Origin: Methanomassiliicoccales archaeon
Lineage (GTDB): Archaea > Thermoplasmatota > Thermoplasmata > Methanomassiliicoccales > JACIVX01
Reading direction: 5' to 3'
NCBI GenBank assembly: GCA_028679985.1
Contig: JAJRAH010000035.1
Span: 1-6,001 of the forward strand
Length of the DNA stretch: 6,001 nt
The notes beneath the pieces were generated by a model that was not told the origin of the DNA, searched no databases, and was given only the letters and a program-made list of their open reading frames with translations. Both the position numbers and the translations under genes were made by a program. The stretch's first letter is position 1. Every line of letters starts with the position of its first letter. This document shows positions 1-6,001 of this stretch, piece by piece.

Positions 1-2
1 AG

Positions 3-11
3 TCTATATCT
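3..11 (+). promoter_or_regulatory. possible TATA box for the MTAP gene
   Basis: The AT-rich stretch CTATATCTT lies about 35 bp before ATG 43. An archaeal start point about 26 bp downstream would leave a leader of roughly 10 nt. The box sits at the window edge, so the upstream BRE cannot be judged. No good Shine-Dalgarno sequence is visible before the ATG. Confidence 0.3.
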
Positions 12-42
12 TGAGAAGCGATTACTCAAACTGGGTCCGAGC

Positions 43-840
43 ATGAAAGGAGTCGCCAAAGCAAGGATAGCGGTCATCGGCGGAACCGGGGTGTATGACA
101 CTGAGAAGATGGAGGTCAAGGGGACAATCAAGATGTCCACGCCTTTCGGGAAGCCGTCAGGAGAGATACAGATCGTGGATCAGGCGGGCACAGACGTCGC
201 GTTTCTGTCGAGACACGGAAAGGGTCACATCTATCCGCCTCATGCCGTCAACTACCGTGCGAACATCTGGGTACTGAAGCAACTGGGGGTCGAGAGGATC
301 GTCTCGCCCTGCGCCGTCGGATCCCTGCAGGAGAAGTTCAAGCCCGGTGAGATAGTCGTCGTCGATCAATTCATAGACTTCACGAAGAAGAGGGAGTACA
401 CATTCTACGACGGTCCGAAGACCGTTCACGTAAGTGCCGCCGACCCGTTCTGCCCCGAGCTGAGGAGCATATTCGTGAAGGAGGGCAAGAAGCTAGGCAT
501 CCCGATCCGGTCTTCTGGCACCTATGTATGCATCGAGGGACCCCGATTCTCGACCAGGGCGGAGAGCAAGATGTTCCGCGCTTTCGGAGACATTATAGGC
601 ATGACCCTCGTGCCCGAATGCCAACTCGCGATCGAGCAGGAGATGTGCTACCTGAGCCTGGCAATGATTACCGACTACGACGTCTGGGCCGACAAACCCG
701 TCGATGCCGAGACGGTCGTGAAGACCATGGCCGAAAATGTGGACAAGATCAGGAAACTCGTCGCGAGCGGGATCCCGAAGATGCCGTCAGAGAGAAAGAA
801 GTGCAGCTGTTCGACTTCGCTGGCATCTGCAGGAGCTTGA
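43..840 (+). CDS. mtnP: S-methyl-5'-thioadenosine phosphorylase (MTAP), PNP/MTAP family
   Basis: This 265-residue cytosolic enzyme should cleave methylthioadenosine with phosphate to adenine and methylthioribose-1-phosphate, in polyamine and SAM by-product salvage. The N-terminal phosphate-binding loop is GGTGVYD at 13-19. SRHGKGH lies at 56-62, the ribose-binding stretch GMTLVPE at about 186-192, and the base-binding TDYD at 210-213. The two Asp residues (211, 213) correspond to those that select 6-amino purines in human MTAP, whereas guanosine/inosine phosphorylases have Asn there. Length is typical. The tail ends in a Cys-Ser-Cys motif (254-256) as in thermophilic archaeal MTAP/PNP enzymes. 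ATG 43 places the phosphate loop 12 residues in, as usual for the family, although the frame stays open to the left edge. A methylthioinosine-preferring enzyme, known in some methanogens, cannot be excluded from motifs alone. The gene converges with the flavoprotein gene, 7 bp away. Confidence 0.93.
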   Translation: MKGVAKARIAVIGGTGVYDTEKMEVKGTIKMSTPFGKPSGEIQIVDQAGTDVAFLSRHGKGHIYPPHAVNYRANIWVLKQLGVERIVSPCAVGSLQEKFKPGEIVVVDQFIDFTKKREYTFYDGPKTVHVSAADPFCPELRSIFVKEGKKLGIPIRSSGTYVCIEGPRFSTRAESKMFRAFGDIIGMTLVPECQLAIEQEMCYLSLAMITDYDVWADKPVDAETVVKTMAENVDKIRKLVASGIPKMPSERKKCSCSTSLASAGA

Positions 841-847
841 GCTAGAA

Positions 848-1378
848 TCACTCCGGCTTCAAGCTTTCAGATACTCCCCAGAATTCTCCGTCACGGTACA
901 GAAGGACCTTCGAATGGTCGTAATCGGCGGCGACCTCCGAATGCACTACCTGGCCGAAGAACCATATGTGGTCTCCCTTCTCGAAATAATCCATCTTCTT
1001 GCACTCTATGTTCATCAAGCACTCTCCGACGGAGGGCGACTTGATCCTCTTCCCCGGGACGGCGGTCAGACCGCAATCCTTGAACTTGTCCACTGACTTG
1101 CCGGATTTCGAGCCGCAGCAGTTGACCTTCTCGATCATGTCTCTTCCAGGAATGTTTATCGAGAAATCTGGTGATTCGTCCAGAAGCTTGTAGCTGTACC
1201 TCGATGCGGTCACGGCGATCCCCACGATCGGAGGACGGAACGAGAACACGTTGAACATCCCGACCGCGAGAACGTCTCTTTCCTTGTCCCCCACGGCGAC
1301 CAGCGTTATCGGCCCCGGAGGGATTATGCTGACCGCCTCCAAAGGTCCTCTACCTATCTTCTCTATATCGTATGACAT
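848..1378 (-). CDS. flavin reductase-like domain flavoprotein (flavoredoxin / ferric reductase type)
   Basis: This 176-residue protein is a single flavin reductase-like split-barrel domain that probably binds FMN. Family members include flavoredoxins, archaeal ferric reductase and NAD(P)H:flavin oxidoreductases. Visible family features are the N-terminal strand PGPITLVAVGD (about 21-31), the NVFSFRPPIVGIAV segment (43-56) that contacts flavin in relatives, and VNCCGSKSGKSVDKF (85-99). The last matches the Cys-Gly...Ser-Gly...Val-Asp-Lys-Phe signature of flavoredoxins. The GDHIWFFGQVV strand (135-145) is also typical. There is no signal peptide or membrane segment, so it is cytosolic. It has Cys87-Cys88 where many relatives have one Cys. 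ATG 1378 is the natural start because the domain begins almost at once. The electron donor and substrate cannot be read from the sequence, and its neighbours do not suggest a partner. Confidence 0.85.
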   Translation of the reverse strand: MSYDIEKIGRGPLEAVSIIPPGPITLVAVGDKERDVLAVGMFNVFSFRPPIVGIAVTASRYSYKLLDESPDFSINIPGRDMIEKVNCCGSKSGKSVDKFKDCGLTAVPGKRIKSPSVGECLMNIECKKMDYFEKGDHIWFFGQVVHSEVAADYDHSKVLLYRDGEFWGVSESLKPE

Positions 1379-1453
1379 TCAGAACACCGCATCGAATAGT
1401 GGAGCACAATGATGAAAAACCCTTCCATCGGACATGCAGGGAGATTGTTGCAA

Positions 1454-2008
1454 TTACCTGAGGTACGTGGCATCGAACCTTCCCTTGAGCGAAGCACTCT
1501 CGACCTCTCTCAGACCCGCGCCGCTCATGAGAGAACGGATATCGTTCGGGTCCATTCCATGATTCTTCTTGGTCGGTTCTTTTATGACGATCCGTCCGCC
1601 TGGCTTCAGCTTACTCGCGAGCTCGCTGACAATCGTCGGTCTCTCCTGCGTTTCGACGTCGTGAAGGACGTAAGAAACGAGAACGACATCGTATGACTTG
1701 TCACCGACCTCCAATGCTGAGATGTGTCCGACCTTGTAGTCGACATTGGAGAAAAGTCTGGTTCTCTTCTTCGCCATTTCAATCCATGCCTTGGAGATGT
1801 CGACGCATGTCAGGCGTCCGTCTCCCTTTGAGAGGCCCTCCGCCAGGTATTTTGCCGCCATCCCCGCGCCGGATCCAAAGTCCATCACGGTCTCGTTTCC
1901 TGTGAGCACAACCTCGCTCGCCAGCTTCCTGTAGTAGCCTCGACCGAATGTGGCGGTGGCGAATCTGGTCAGGATTGCCTCGAGCTTCCCCGGCTCTGTG
2001 GAGGACAC
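1454..2008 (-). CDS. class I SAM-dependent methyltransferase (UbiE/Methyltransf_11-like), substrate unknown
   Basis: This 184-residue Rossmann-fold methyltransferase carries the SAM-binding motif I VMDFGSGAG (41-49). The acidic residue contacting the SAM ribose is Asp70 in CVDIS, motif IV is YDVVLVSYVLHDV (106-118), and the post-motif loop LKPGGRIVIKEP is at 134-145. This order fits the UbiE/Methyltransf_11 group, though the protein is shorter than UbiE and has no added substrate domain. The substrate is unknown. The listed start is GTG 2008; no in-frame ATG exists between the gcvH stop and this point and no clear Shine-Dalgarno precedes it, so the start is uncertain. The frame is open back to the gcvH stop at 2093-2095, and both genes lie in the same frame. 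It is probably transcribed with gcvH. A short C-terminus follows the last core strand, giving a minimal-sized enzyme. Confidence 0.8.
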   Translation of the reverse strand: MSSTEPGKLEAILTRFATATFGRGYYRKLASEVVLTGNETVMDFGSGAGMAAKYLAEGLSKGDGRLTCVDISKAWIEMAKKRTRLFSNVDYKVGHISALEVGDKSYDVVLVSYVLHDVETQERPTIVSELASKLKPGGRIVIKEPTKKNHGMDPNDIRSLMSGAGLREVESASLKGRFDATYLR

Positions 2009-2092
2009 ATCGGCGAATCTCAGGCGAACGTATTCAAGACTTTCTGATACACTTTGTGGCCTCAGCGACGGCGCATGTCTGATTTCGGTTAC

Positions 2093-2476
2093 TCACTCGC
2101 CCAGCAGCTTCTTGTACGCCGCCCCATCCATGAGCCGGCTCAATTCAGAAGGGTCGTCCATCAAGATCAGGGCGAACCAACCCTTCTCGTAAGGGGACTC
2201 GTTCAGGAACTGCGGATTCTCGTCGAGATTCGGGTTGATCTCAGTCACGACTCCGGATACTGGACTGTAAACGTCCGCGACCGTCTTGACGCTCTCCACG
2301 ATCCCAAGAACCTCCCCCTGCTTCACCGTCTTCCCTACCTTCGGCAGTTCGACGAACACTATGTCAGTAAGCTCATGCTGAGCGTGATCCGTCATCCCCA
2401 CCCTCGCCTTATTCCCTTCCGACCTCACCCACTCATGATCCTTCGTGTAGCGCAGACCATCAGGTACGAGACTCAT
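2093..2476 (-). CDS. gcvH: glycine cleavage system H protein (lipoyl carrier)
   Basis: GcvH shuttles the aminomethyl group and electrons between GcvP, GcvT and the lipoamide dehydrogenase GcvL, using a lipoyl arm. The 127-residue length is standard. It opens with the family pattern YTKDHEWVR (10-18), followed by VGMTDHAQHELTDIVFVELP (26-45). The lipoyl-acceptor lysine is Lys64 in VESVKTVAD (60-68), followed by the YSPVSGVVTEIN turn (70-81). The C-terminal helix carries SPYEKGWFALI (94-104), as in true GcvH. The good match to the canonical acceptor site argues against the divergent lipoate-binding proteins of sulfur-oxidation (sHdr) clusters. ATG 2476 is the obvious start, with a weak AAGGG about 8-12 nt upstream. 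No gcvP, gcvT, lipoyl synthase or ligase gene lies in the window, so its partners must be elsewhere. It is divergent from hypF and is followed by a methyltransferase gene on the same strand. Confidence 0.95.
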   Translation of the reverse strand: MSLVPDGLRYTKDHEWVRSEGNKARVGMTDHAQHELTDIVFVELPKVGKTVKQGEVLGIVESVKTVADVYSPVSGVVTEINPNLDENPQFLNESPYEKGWFALILMDDPSELSRLMDGAAYKKLLGE

Positions 2477-2510
2477 GTGTTCAACCCTTGCCCCAGTATC
2501 CTTCTCCCGT

Positions 2511-2518
2511 TCTTATTA
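2511..2518 (-). promoter_or_regulatory. possible TATA box for gcvH
   Basis: On the minus strand this reads TAATAAGA, about 38 bp before the gcvH ATG. A start point about 26 bp downstream would give a leader of roughly 12 nt containing a weak AAGGG ribosome-binding site. The assignment rests on position and AT-richness within an otherwise GC-rich 104-bp divergent spacer. Confidence 0.35.
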
Positions 2519-2548
2519 GCTTGTCGTCTCGAGCCGTGCTCCAAAGAG

Positions 2549-2556
2549 ATAAATAT
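2549..2556 (+). promoter_or_regulatory. archaeal TATA box for hypF (leaderless)
   Basis: The box ATAAATAT is centred about 28 bp before ATG 2581, with a purine/A-rich BRE-like CAAAGAG just upstream. Archaeal transcription starts about 25-27 bp after the box centre, which places the start at or 1-3 nt before the ATG. The mRNA is therefore probably leaderless. This supports ATG 2581 over the earlier in-frame TTG at 2488, which lies upstream of the box. Confidence 0.55.
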
Positions 2557-2580
2557 CCTCCGTTGCTTGGACAAGCTCGC

Positions 2581-4764
2581 ATGAGGATAGTGATCTACGG
2601 TGTCGTCCAAGGCGTCGGATTCAGACCGATGATCCACAGGCTGGCCACGTCTATGGGCCTCTCGGGACACGTCCAGAACAACGGATCGAACGTCTTGGTC
2701 GAAATCGACGGATCCGCCGAGGAATTCGTCAGGAGACTGACGGCGGAGCTCCCTCCTCTCGCCCGCATAGACAGGATCGAGATGCATGAAGGATCCAGCG
2801 CAGTGGCGGGCGGGGGGTTCAGAATCGTTGAGAGTCAAAGTGGACAGAGGGGCGTGTCAATCCCGAACGACGTCGCGCTGTGCGAACGATGTAGGAATGA
2901 GATATTCGATCCGGAAAACGGACGGTATATGTATCCATTCACCAACTGCACCGATTGCGGTGCCAGGTTCTCTGTCATCGGCGACCTCCCCTACGATCGA
3001 GTGAACACATCGATGAAGGCGTTCGAGATGTGCGAGGATTGCAGAAGGGAGTACTCTAATCCCGCCGATCGGCGGTTCCACCATCAAACCATCTCCTGCC
3101 CCAGATGCGGTCCTCGCTACTACCTTCTGGATGCGAGCGGTCAGCGGATCGAAGGAGATCCGATAAGACGCTTCGCGGAGATGATGCACGACGGTGCAAT
3201 AGGAGTCGCGAAGAGCTGGGGGGGCATGCACATATGCTGCACCCTTGAGACCCTTCCGAAACTCAGACAGTGGTACAGAAGAGAGGAGAAGCCATTTGCC
3301 GTGATGTTCCGCGACCTGACCGCGATCGAGCAGTATGGAAGGCTGTCGGATTTCGAGAGATCGCTCCTGACCTCCCCGCACAGACCCGTCGTCCTTGTCG
3401 AGAAGATCGACTCGCCGACGACTGAGCTCATCTCCCCAGGACTCGGCAACATCGGCGTCTTCCTTCCCTACACAGGCATGCATCACATCCTCTTCCATCA
3501 TCTGAAAGAGAGCGCACTGGTGATGACATCCGCGAACGTTCCCGGGGAACCGATGGTGCTCAGGGACGAGGATGCGATGTCCCTCAATGCCGAGTGCTAT
3601 CTGCTGCATGACAGGGAGATCGTCAACAGGTGCGACGATTCCGTGATGAGAACATTCGGAGACAAGACATACTTCCTGAGAAAATCGAGAGGTCACATCC
3701 CCTCGGGTATGGACTTCCGTGCCCGGGGAAGCGCTATTGGCCTCGGGGCGCAGGAGAACATCACTGGAGCGGTCGGTCATGACGGCAAGATATTTCAGAC
3801 GCAGTACATCGGTGACGGCAACTCCGCGGGAGTCGTTGAATTCCTCGAGTCCTCTCTGGACTACCAGAGGAAGCTTCTCGGCGTGAACGACGTCCAAGCA
3901 GTAGGAATCGATCTCCACCCAGGATACTCGACTAGAAGGCTGGGGAGAAGACTCGCGGAGGAGTGGGGATCGGACTTGATCGAAGTCCAGCATCATTGGG
4001 CGCATGCAGCGTCCTTGATGGTGGACGCCGGAGTGGATGAGATTCTGGCACTGACGCTAGACGGCACGGGATACGGTGATGACGGGACTTCGTGGGGAGG
4101 GGAAGTCCTACGCGCCGATTTCAACAGGTACAAGCGCGTCGGTCACCTTCAGCAGATTCCGCTGCTTGGAGGTGAGAAGGCGGTGAGAGACCCGAGGAGG
4201 ATCGTCTTCGCGATCTCCGAACTCGTCGGGACTGAGACTCACTATTTCACGGAAAAAGAGGCCGAGGTCTTGAGGAAGATGCTCCCAAGAAGTCCCGTGA
4301 CCACGAGCTTCGGAAGGATGCTCGACGCCCTCTCCTGCTACTATAATATCTGCACTACCAGAACCTACGACGGCGAACCTGCGATGAAGCTCGAGAGGCA
4401 CATGAAAATTGGGAGCGGAATGCACGATTTCGACTTGGAAAGGCAAGGCGACACGATCATGACGCTGCCCTTATTCGAGCAGTTGTTTCGGGAGAGGGGA
4501 AGGACGGAGGATATGGTATGCGGATTCGTGAGAGCGCTTCTCTCGGGGCTTGTCGATATAGCGAGCGAAGAGGCCGAGAAATCTGGAATCGGGAAGATCG
4601 GTCTGACCGGCGGGGTCTCGTACAACAAGACAATATCGATGCTGACGAAGCAACTCGTCGAGGAGAAGGGGTTCGAGTTCGTGACCCACGGCTCCGTCCC
4701 GAATGGGGACGGAGGGATATCGACAGGACAGTGCGCCGTCGCACTGCGCGCCATCGGAAGATGA
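2581..4764 (+). CDS. hypF: carbamoyltransferase HypF, [NiFe]-hydrogenase maturation
   Basis: HypF turns carbamoyl phosphate and ATP into a carbamoyl-adenylate and passes the carbamoyl group to the C-terminal Cys of HypE, the first step in making the CN ligands of the [NiFe] centre. The 727 residues hold all four expected parts. The acylphosphatase domain (about 1-88) has VVQGVGFRP with Arg15 and Asn33. Two zinc fingers follow with CX2C-X18-CX2C spacing (Cys101/104/123/126 and Cys151/154/173/176). The YrdC-like domain (about 190-380) includes KPFAVM, LPYTGMHH and TSANVPGEP. The Kae1-like domain (about 385-727) has metal ligands His471 and His475 in HHWAH, DGTGYGDDG (494-502), GGVSYN and NGDGG with Asp710. 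Length is close to the usual ~750. ATG 2581 begins directly with the acylphosphatase strand and fits the TATA box. Small departures from consensus are KSWGG (211-215) in place of KGxGG, and HHWAH in place of HHHAH. No other hyp or hydrogenase gene is present. Confidence 0.96.
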   Translation: MRIVIYGVVQGVGFRPMIHRLATSMGLSGHVQNNGSNVLVEIDGSAEEFVRRLTAELPPLARIDRIEMHEGSSAVAGGGFRIVESQSGQRGVSIPNDVALCERCRNEIFDPENGRYMYPFTNCTDCGARFSVIGDLPYDRVNTSMKAFEMCEDCRREYSNPADRRFHHQTISCPRCGPRYYLLDASGQRIEGDPIRRFAEMMHDGAIGVAKSWGGMHICCTLETLPKLRQWYRREEKPFAVMFRDLTAIEQYGRLSDFERSLLTSPHRPVVLVEKIDSPTTELISPGLGNIGVFLPYTGMHHILFHHLKESALVMTSANVPGEPMVLRDEDAMSLNAECYLLHDREIVNRCDDSVMRTFGDKTYFLRKSRGHIPSGMDFRARGSAIGLGAQENITGAVGHDGKIFQTQYIGDGNSAGVVEFLESSLDYQRKLLGVNDVQAVGIDLHPGYSTRRLGRRLAEEWGSDLIEVQHHWAHAASLMVDAGVDEILALTLDGTGYGDDGTSWGGEVLRADFNRYKRVGHLQQIPLLGGEKAVRDPRRIVFAISELVGTETHYFTEKEAEVLRKMLPRSPVTTSFGRMLDALSCYYNICTTRTYDGEPAMKLERHMKIGSGMHDFDLERQGDTIMTLPLFEQLFRERGRTEDMVCGFVRALLSGLVDIASEEAEKSGIGKIGLTGGVSYNKTISMLTKQLVEEKGFEFVTHGSVPNGDGGISTGQCAVALRAIGR

Positions 4765-4787
4765 TCCACTAGTCCTCGTCAGAATCT

Positions 4788-4795
4788 CTTTTAGT
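4788..4795 (+). promoter_or_regulatory. possible TATA box for the Dcd-family gene
   Basis: CTTTTAGT is centred about 26 bp before ATG 4818 in the short gap after hypF, which fits a leaderless transcript starting at that ATG. The box is imperfect. It overlaps the alternative GTG start at 4794, so if it is real that GTG cannot be the start. The T-run could also act in ending hypF transcription. Confidence 0.4.
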
Positions 4796-4817
4796 GCCTG
4801 AGAGCCATTACACGCGC

Positions 4818-5333
4818 ATGTGCGTCATACCTGACCACGAGATCCTCGAAATGGTGAAATCCGGTAGATTGGGAATAGAAAGCTTCTCCATGGACTCCCT
4901 GACACCGAATGGCTACGACTTGAGGATCTCCGAGATCTCGGTCCCTGGCTCCGGTGATTCATGGAATGAGGGCGTTGCGAAGATCCCTCCGCAGAGGATG
5001 TTCTTCGTCGGCACGCTTGAATTCGTCAGGTTGCCCGACGACATCGCAGGCCAACTCTGGGCTAGGACGACGTGGATCCGGAAGGGAATAATCGTCAGCC
5101 TCGGGAAGGTCGATGCCGGATTCGAGGGAAACCTAACCTTCACGGCTTTCAACTCTTCGGACTCTCACATAGAGATACCGATCGGAGCCCGCTTCGTCCA
5201 GATAGTCTTCGAGAGGATGAGCGGTCCCGCGACCCTTGCGTACGCCAAAAGAAGTGGACATTATCAGGGGCAGCGCGGCATTACCCTAGCTCCGATCGAC
5301 AAGAACGATGTCAGCGGAGAAAACGCTCGTTGA
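4818..5333 (+). CDS. dcd: dCTP deaminase/dUTPase (Dcd-Dut) superfamily protein, catalytic Glu not conserved
   Basis: This 171-residue trimeric-fold protein belongs to the Dcd/Dut superfamily, which deaminates dCTP and/or hydrolyses dUTP to supply dUMP and keep uracil out of DNA. Visible motifs are PNGYDLRI (30-37), ARTTWIRKG (82-90, aligned with the Dcd GRSSLARLG loop and keeping both Arg), VDAGFEG (98-104) with the conserved Asp99, and the C-terminal HYQGQRG lid motif (148-154). Overall layout and lid resemble archaeal Dcd. Aligned by eye, the Dcd catalytic Glu (Glu138 in E. coli) falls on Thr109 in GNLTFTAFN, where dUTPases also lack Glu. The protein may therefore be a dUTPase rather than a deaminase, and the symbol marks the family only. 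ATG 4818 is preferred over GTG 4794 because the domain normally begins 2-4 residues before the IPDHEI-like segment and a TATA-like box lies 26 bp upstream. The last 48 bp overlap the opposing trm5 gene. Confidence 0.85.
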   Translation: MCVIPDHEILEMVKSGRLGIESFSMDSLTPNGYDLRISEISVPGSGDSWNEGVAKIPPQRMFFVGTLEFVRLPDDIAGQLWARTTWIRKGIIVSLGKVDAGFEGNLTFTAFNSSDSHIEIPIGARFVQIVFERMSGPATLAYAKRSGHYQGQRGITLAPIDKNDVSGENAR

Positions 5334-6001
5334 AGGGGAGTAGGTCTTCAGCTCCACCATCCTCGAGAGGGTCACGGGCTTCCCCAATTCTCGGGCCTGG
5401 AATTCCAAGACCGCCGCCATCTTCTCGGCCGACGACCTTTCGCACACGAAGTAATAGTGAATCACCCCGCCGGATTTCAGACATTGAAGAGCATCGGGAA
5501 GGAACTCCCTGGCGGAGTGGGGAAGATTCATTATGATTCTATTCGGCCTGGGAAGGGTCGGGAGAATATCTCTCGCGTCCCCCCATATTGGCACGACGTT
5601 CCCGACCCTATTCATCATGATGTTGTCCTTCAGGTACTCCACAGCATCCATGTTGAGATCGATCGCGTAGACTGTCCCCGGCCGAGCGAGCTTGGCGATG
5701 ATCAGGGAGAAGGGGCCGACGCCTGCGAACATGTCGATAACGATCTCTCCGTTCTTCACCAAGGAGGCGACTCTGTAACGTTCCGATGCCAGTCTAGGAT
5801 TGAAGTACGCTTTGCGGAGGTCAACCTTCAGTCTTAGACCGTACTCAATGTGGACCGTCTCCGTCGAATCGTCACCGGCCATGATCTCGAGGTCCCTGAC
5901 CCTCATCTCCCCTTTCACTCCCCTATCGAGGACGACCGTTCTCAGTCGGGGGAACGTGCGAAGGAGCGACTCTCCCACCATCATCTTGTATGACATGAGT
6001 C
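5286..6001 (-). CDS. trm5: tRNA (guanine37-N1)-methyltransferase, Trm5-type, 5' end cut by window
   Basis: Trm5 methylates N1 of G37 next to the anticodon using SAM, which prevents +1 frameshifting; in archaea the product is also the wyosine precursor. Numbered from the Met at 5996, the visible part has the D2-domain segment AYFNPRLASER (63-73), and SAM motif I VIDMFAGVGPFS (86-97), which is the Trm5 form. It also has AIDLN (111-115), the catalytic NLPHSAREFL motif (157-166), and a C-terminal YSPSTSVFSADIVLV strand typical of the family. The Met at 5996 is probably internal. Family members have about 20 further residues of domain D2, often preceded by a D1 domain, and the frame is open to the window edge. 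The D1-containing and D1-lacking subtypes therefore cannot be told apart here. The related wybutosine enzyme Taw2 is less likely given motif I. The 3' end overlaps the convergent Dcd-family gene by 48 bp. Confidence 0.9.
   Translation of the reverse strand, partial: LMSYKMMVGESLLRTFPRLRTVVLDRGVKGEMRVRDLEIMAGDDSTETVHIEYGLRLKVDLRKAYFNPRLASERYRVASLVKNGEIVIDMFAGVGPFSLIIAKLARPGTVYAIDLNMDAVEYLKDNIMMNRVGNVVPIWGDARDILPTLPRPNRIIMNLPHSAREFLPDALQCLKSGGVIHYYFVCERSSAEKMAAVLEFQARELGKPVTLSRMVELKTYSPSTSVFSADIVLVDRS

Noticed and set aside
1368..1378. The flavoprotein gene and the visible 5' part of trm5 both begin ATGTCATA on the minus strand, suggesting a repeated start element.
   Set aside because: The match is short and encodes ordinary residues, and the trm5 copy is probably internal to the gene, so it is taken as chance.
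1379..1453. The 75-bp gap between the methyltransferase and flavoprotein genes as a site for a small RNA or gene.
   Set aside because: It holds no convincing hairpin or small ORF. There is only a weak AT-rich patch near 1411-1417 that could be a promoter for the flavoprotein gene, too weak to list.
2488..2580. A 31-residue N-terminal extension of HypF from a TTG.
   Set aside because: It precedes the canonical acylphosphatase start, covers the TATA-like box and shows no conserved sequence.
2857..4005. A 382-codon open frame on the minus strand, antisense inside hypF.
   Set aside because: hypF is certain from four domains over the same bases. The antisense translation has no recognisable domain, and long antisense frames are expected opposite GC-rich codon-biased genes.
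4794..4817. An 8-residue extension of the Dcd-family protein from GTG 4794.
   Set aside because: Family members begin only a few residues before the first helix, and the GTG overlaps a TATA-like box placed for a start at ATG 4818.
5994..5996. The Met at 5996 as the true Trm5 start.
   Set aside because: The residues after it align with the middle of domain D2, and the frame is open to the window edge, so the real start lies outside.

Overview
This is a compact, ordinary-looking stretch of archaeal chromosome, moderately GC-rich, with seven protein genes and almost no free space. The archaeal call rests on a Trm5-type tRNA methyltransferase, which bacteria replace with the unrelated TrmD, and on a CXC-tailed MTAP-type phosphorylase. 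It is also supported by TATA-like boxes placed about 26 bp before the start codons of hypF and the Dcd-family gene, as expected for leaderless archaeal transcripts. A euryarchaeal or Thermoplasmata-like organism is plausible, but that is inference. I see no tRNA, rRNA, CRISPR array, insertion sequence or phage gene.

Layout: an MTA phosphorylase gene (43-840, +) converges with a flavin reductase-like flavoprotein gene (848-1378, -), with 7 bp between their stop codons. Next come a small class I SAM methyltransferase gene (1454-2008, -) and gcvH (2093-2476, -), which run in the same direction and are probably co-transcribed. gcvH diverges from hypF (2581-4764, +) across a 104-bp region carrying promoter-like boxes for both genes. 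A Dcd/Dut-family nucleotide gene (best start 4818, end 5333, +) follows and overlaps tail to tail by 48 bp with a trm5-like gene (5286 to beyond the right edge, -). The trm5-like gene is cut by the window end.

The genes do not form one pathway. They cover methylthioadenosine salvage, redox flavoprotein chemistry, the lipoyl carrier of glycine cleavage, cyanide-ligand synthesis for [NiFe]-hydrogenase, dNTP-pool maintenance and tRNA position-37 methylation. hypF implies the cell makes a [NiFe]-hydrogenase encoded elsewhere, and gcvH implies lipoylation and a GcvP/T/L system elsewhere.

I found no previously undescribed multi-gene system. The best item for a second look is the Dcd-family protein: the position aligned with the deaminase catalytic glutamate is threonine, so it may be a dUTPase or another non-deaminating enzyme. 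Lesser points are motif variants in HypF, the orphan settings of hypF and gcvH, and the coding overlap at the right end.
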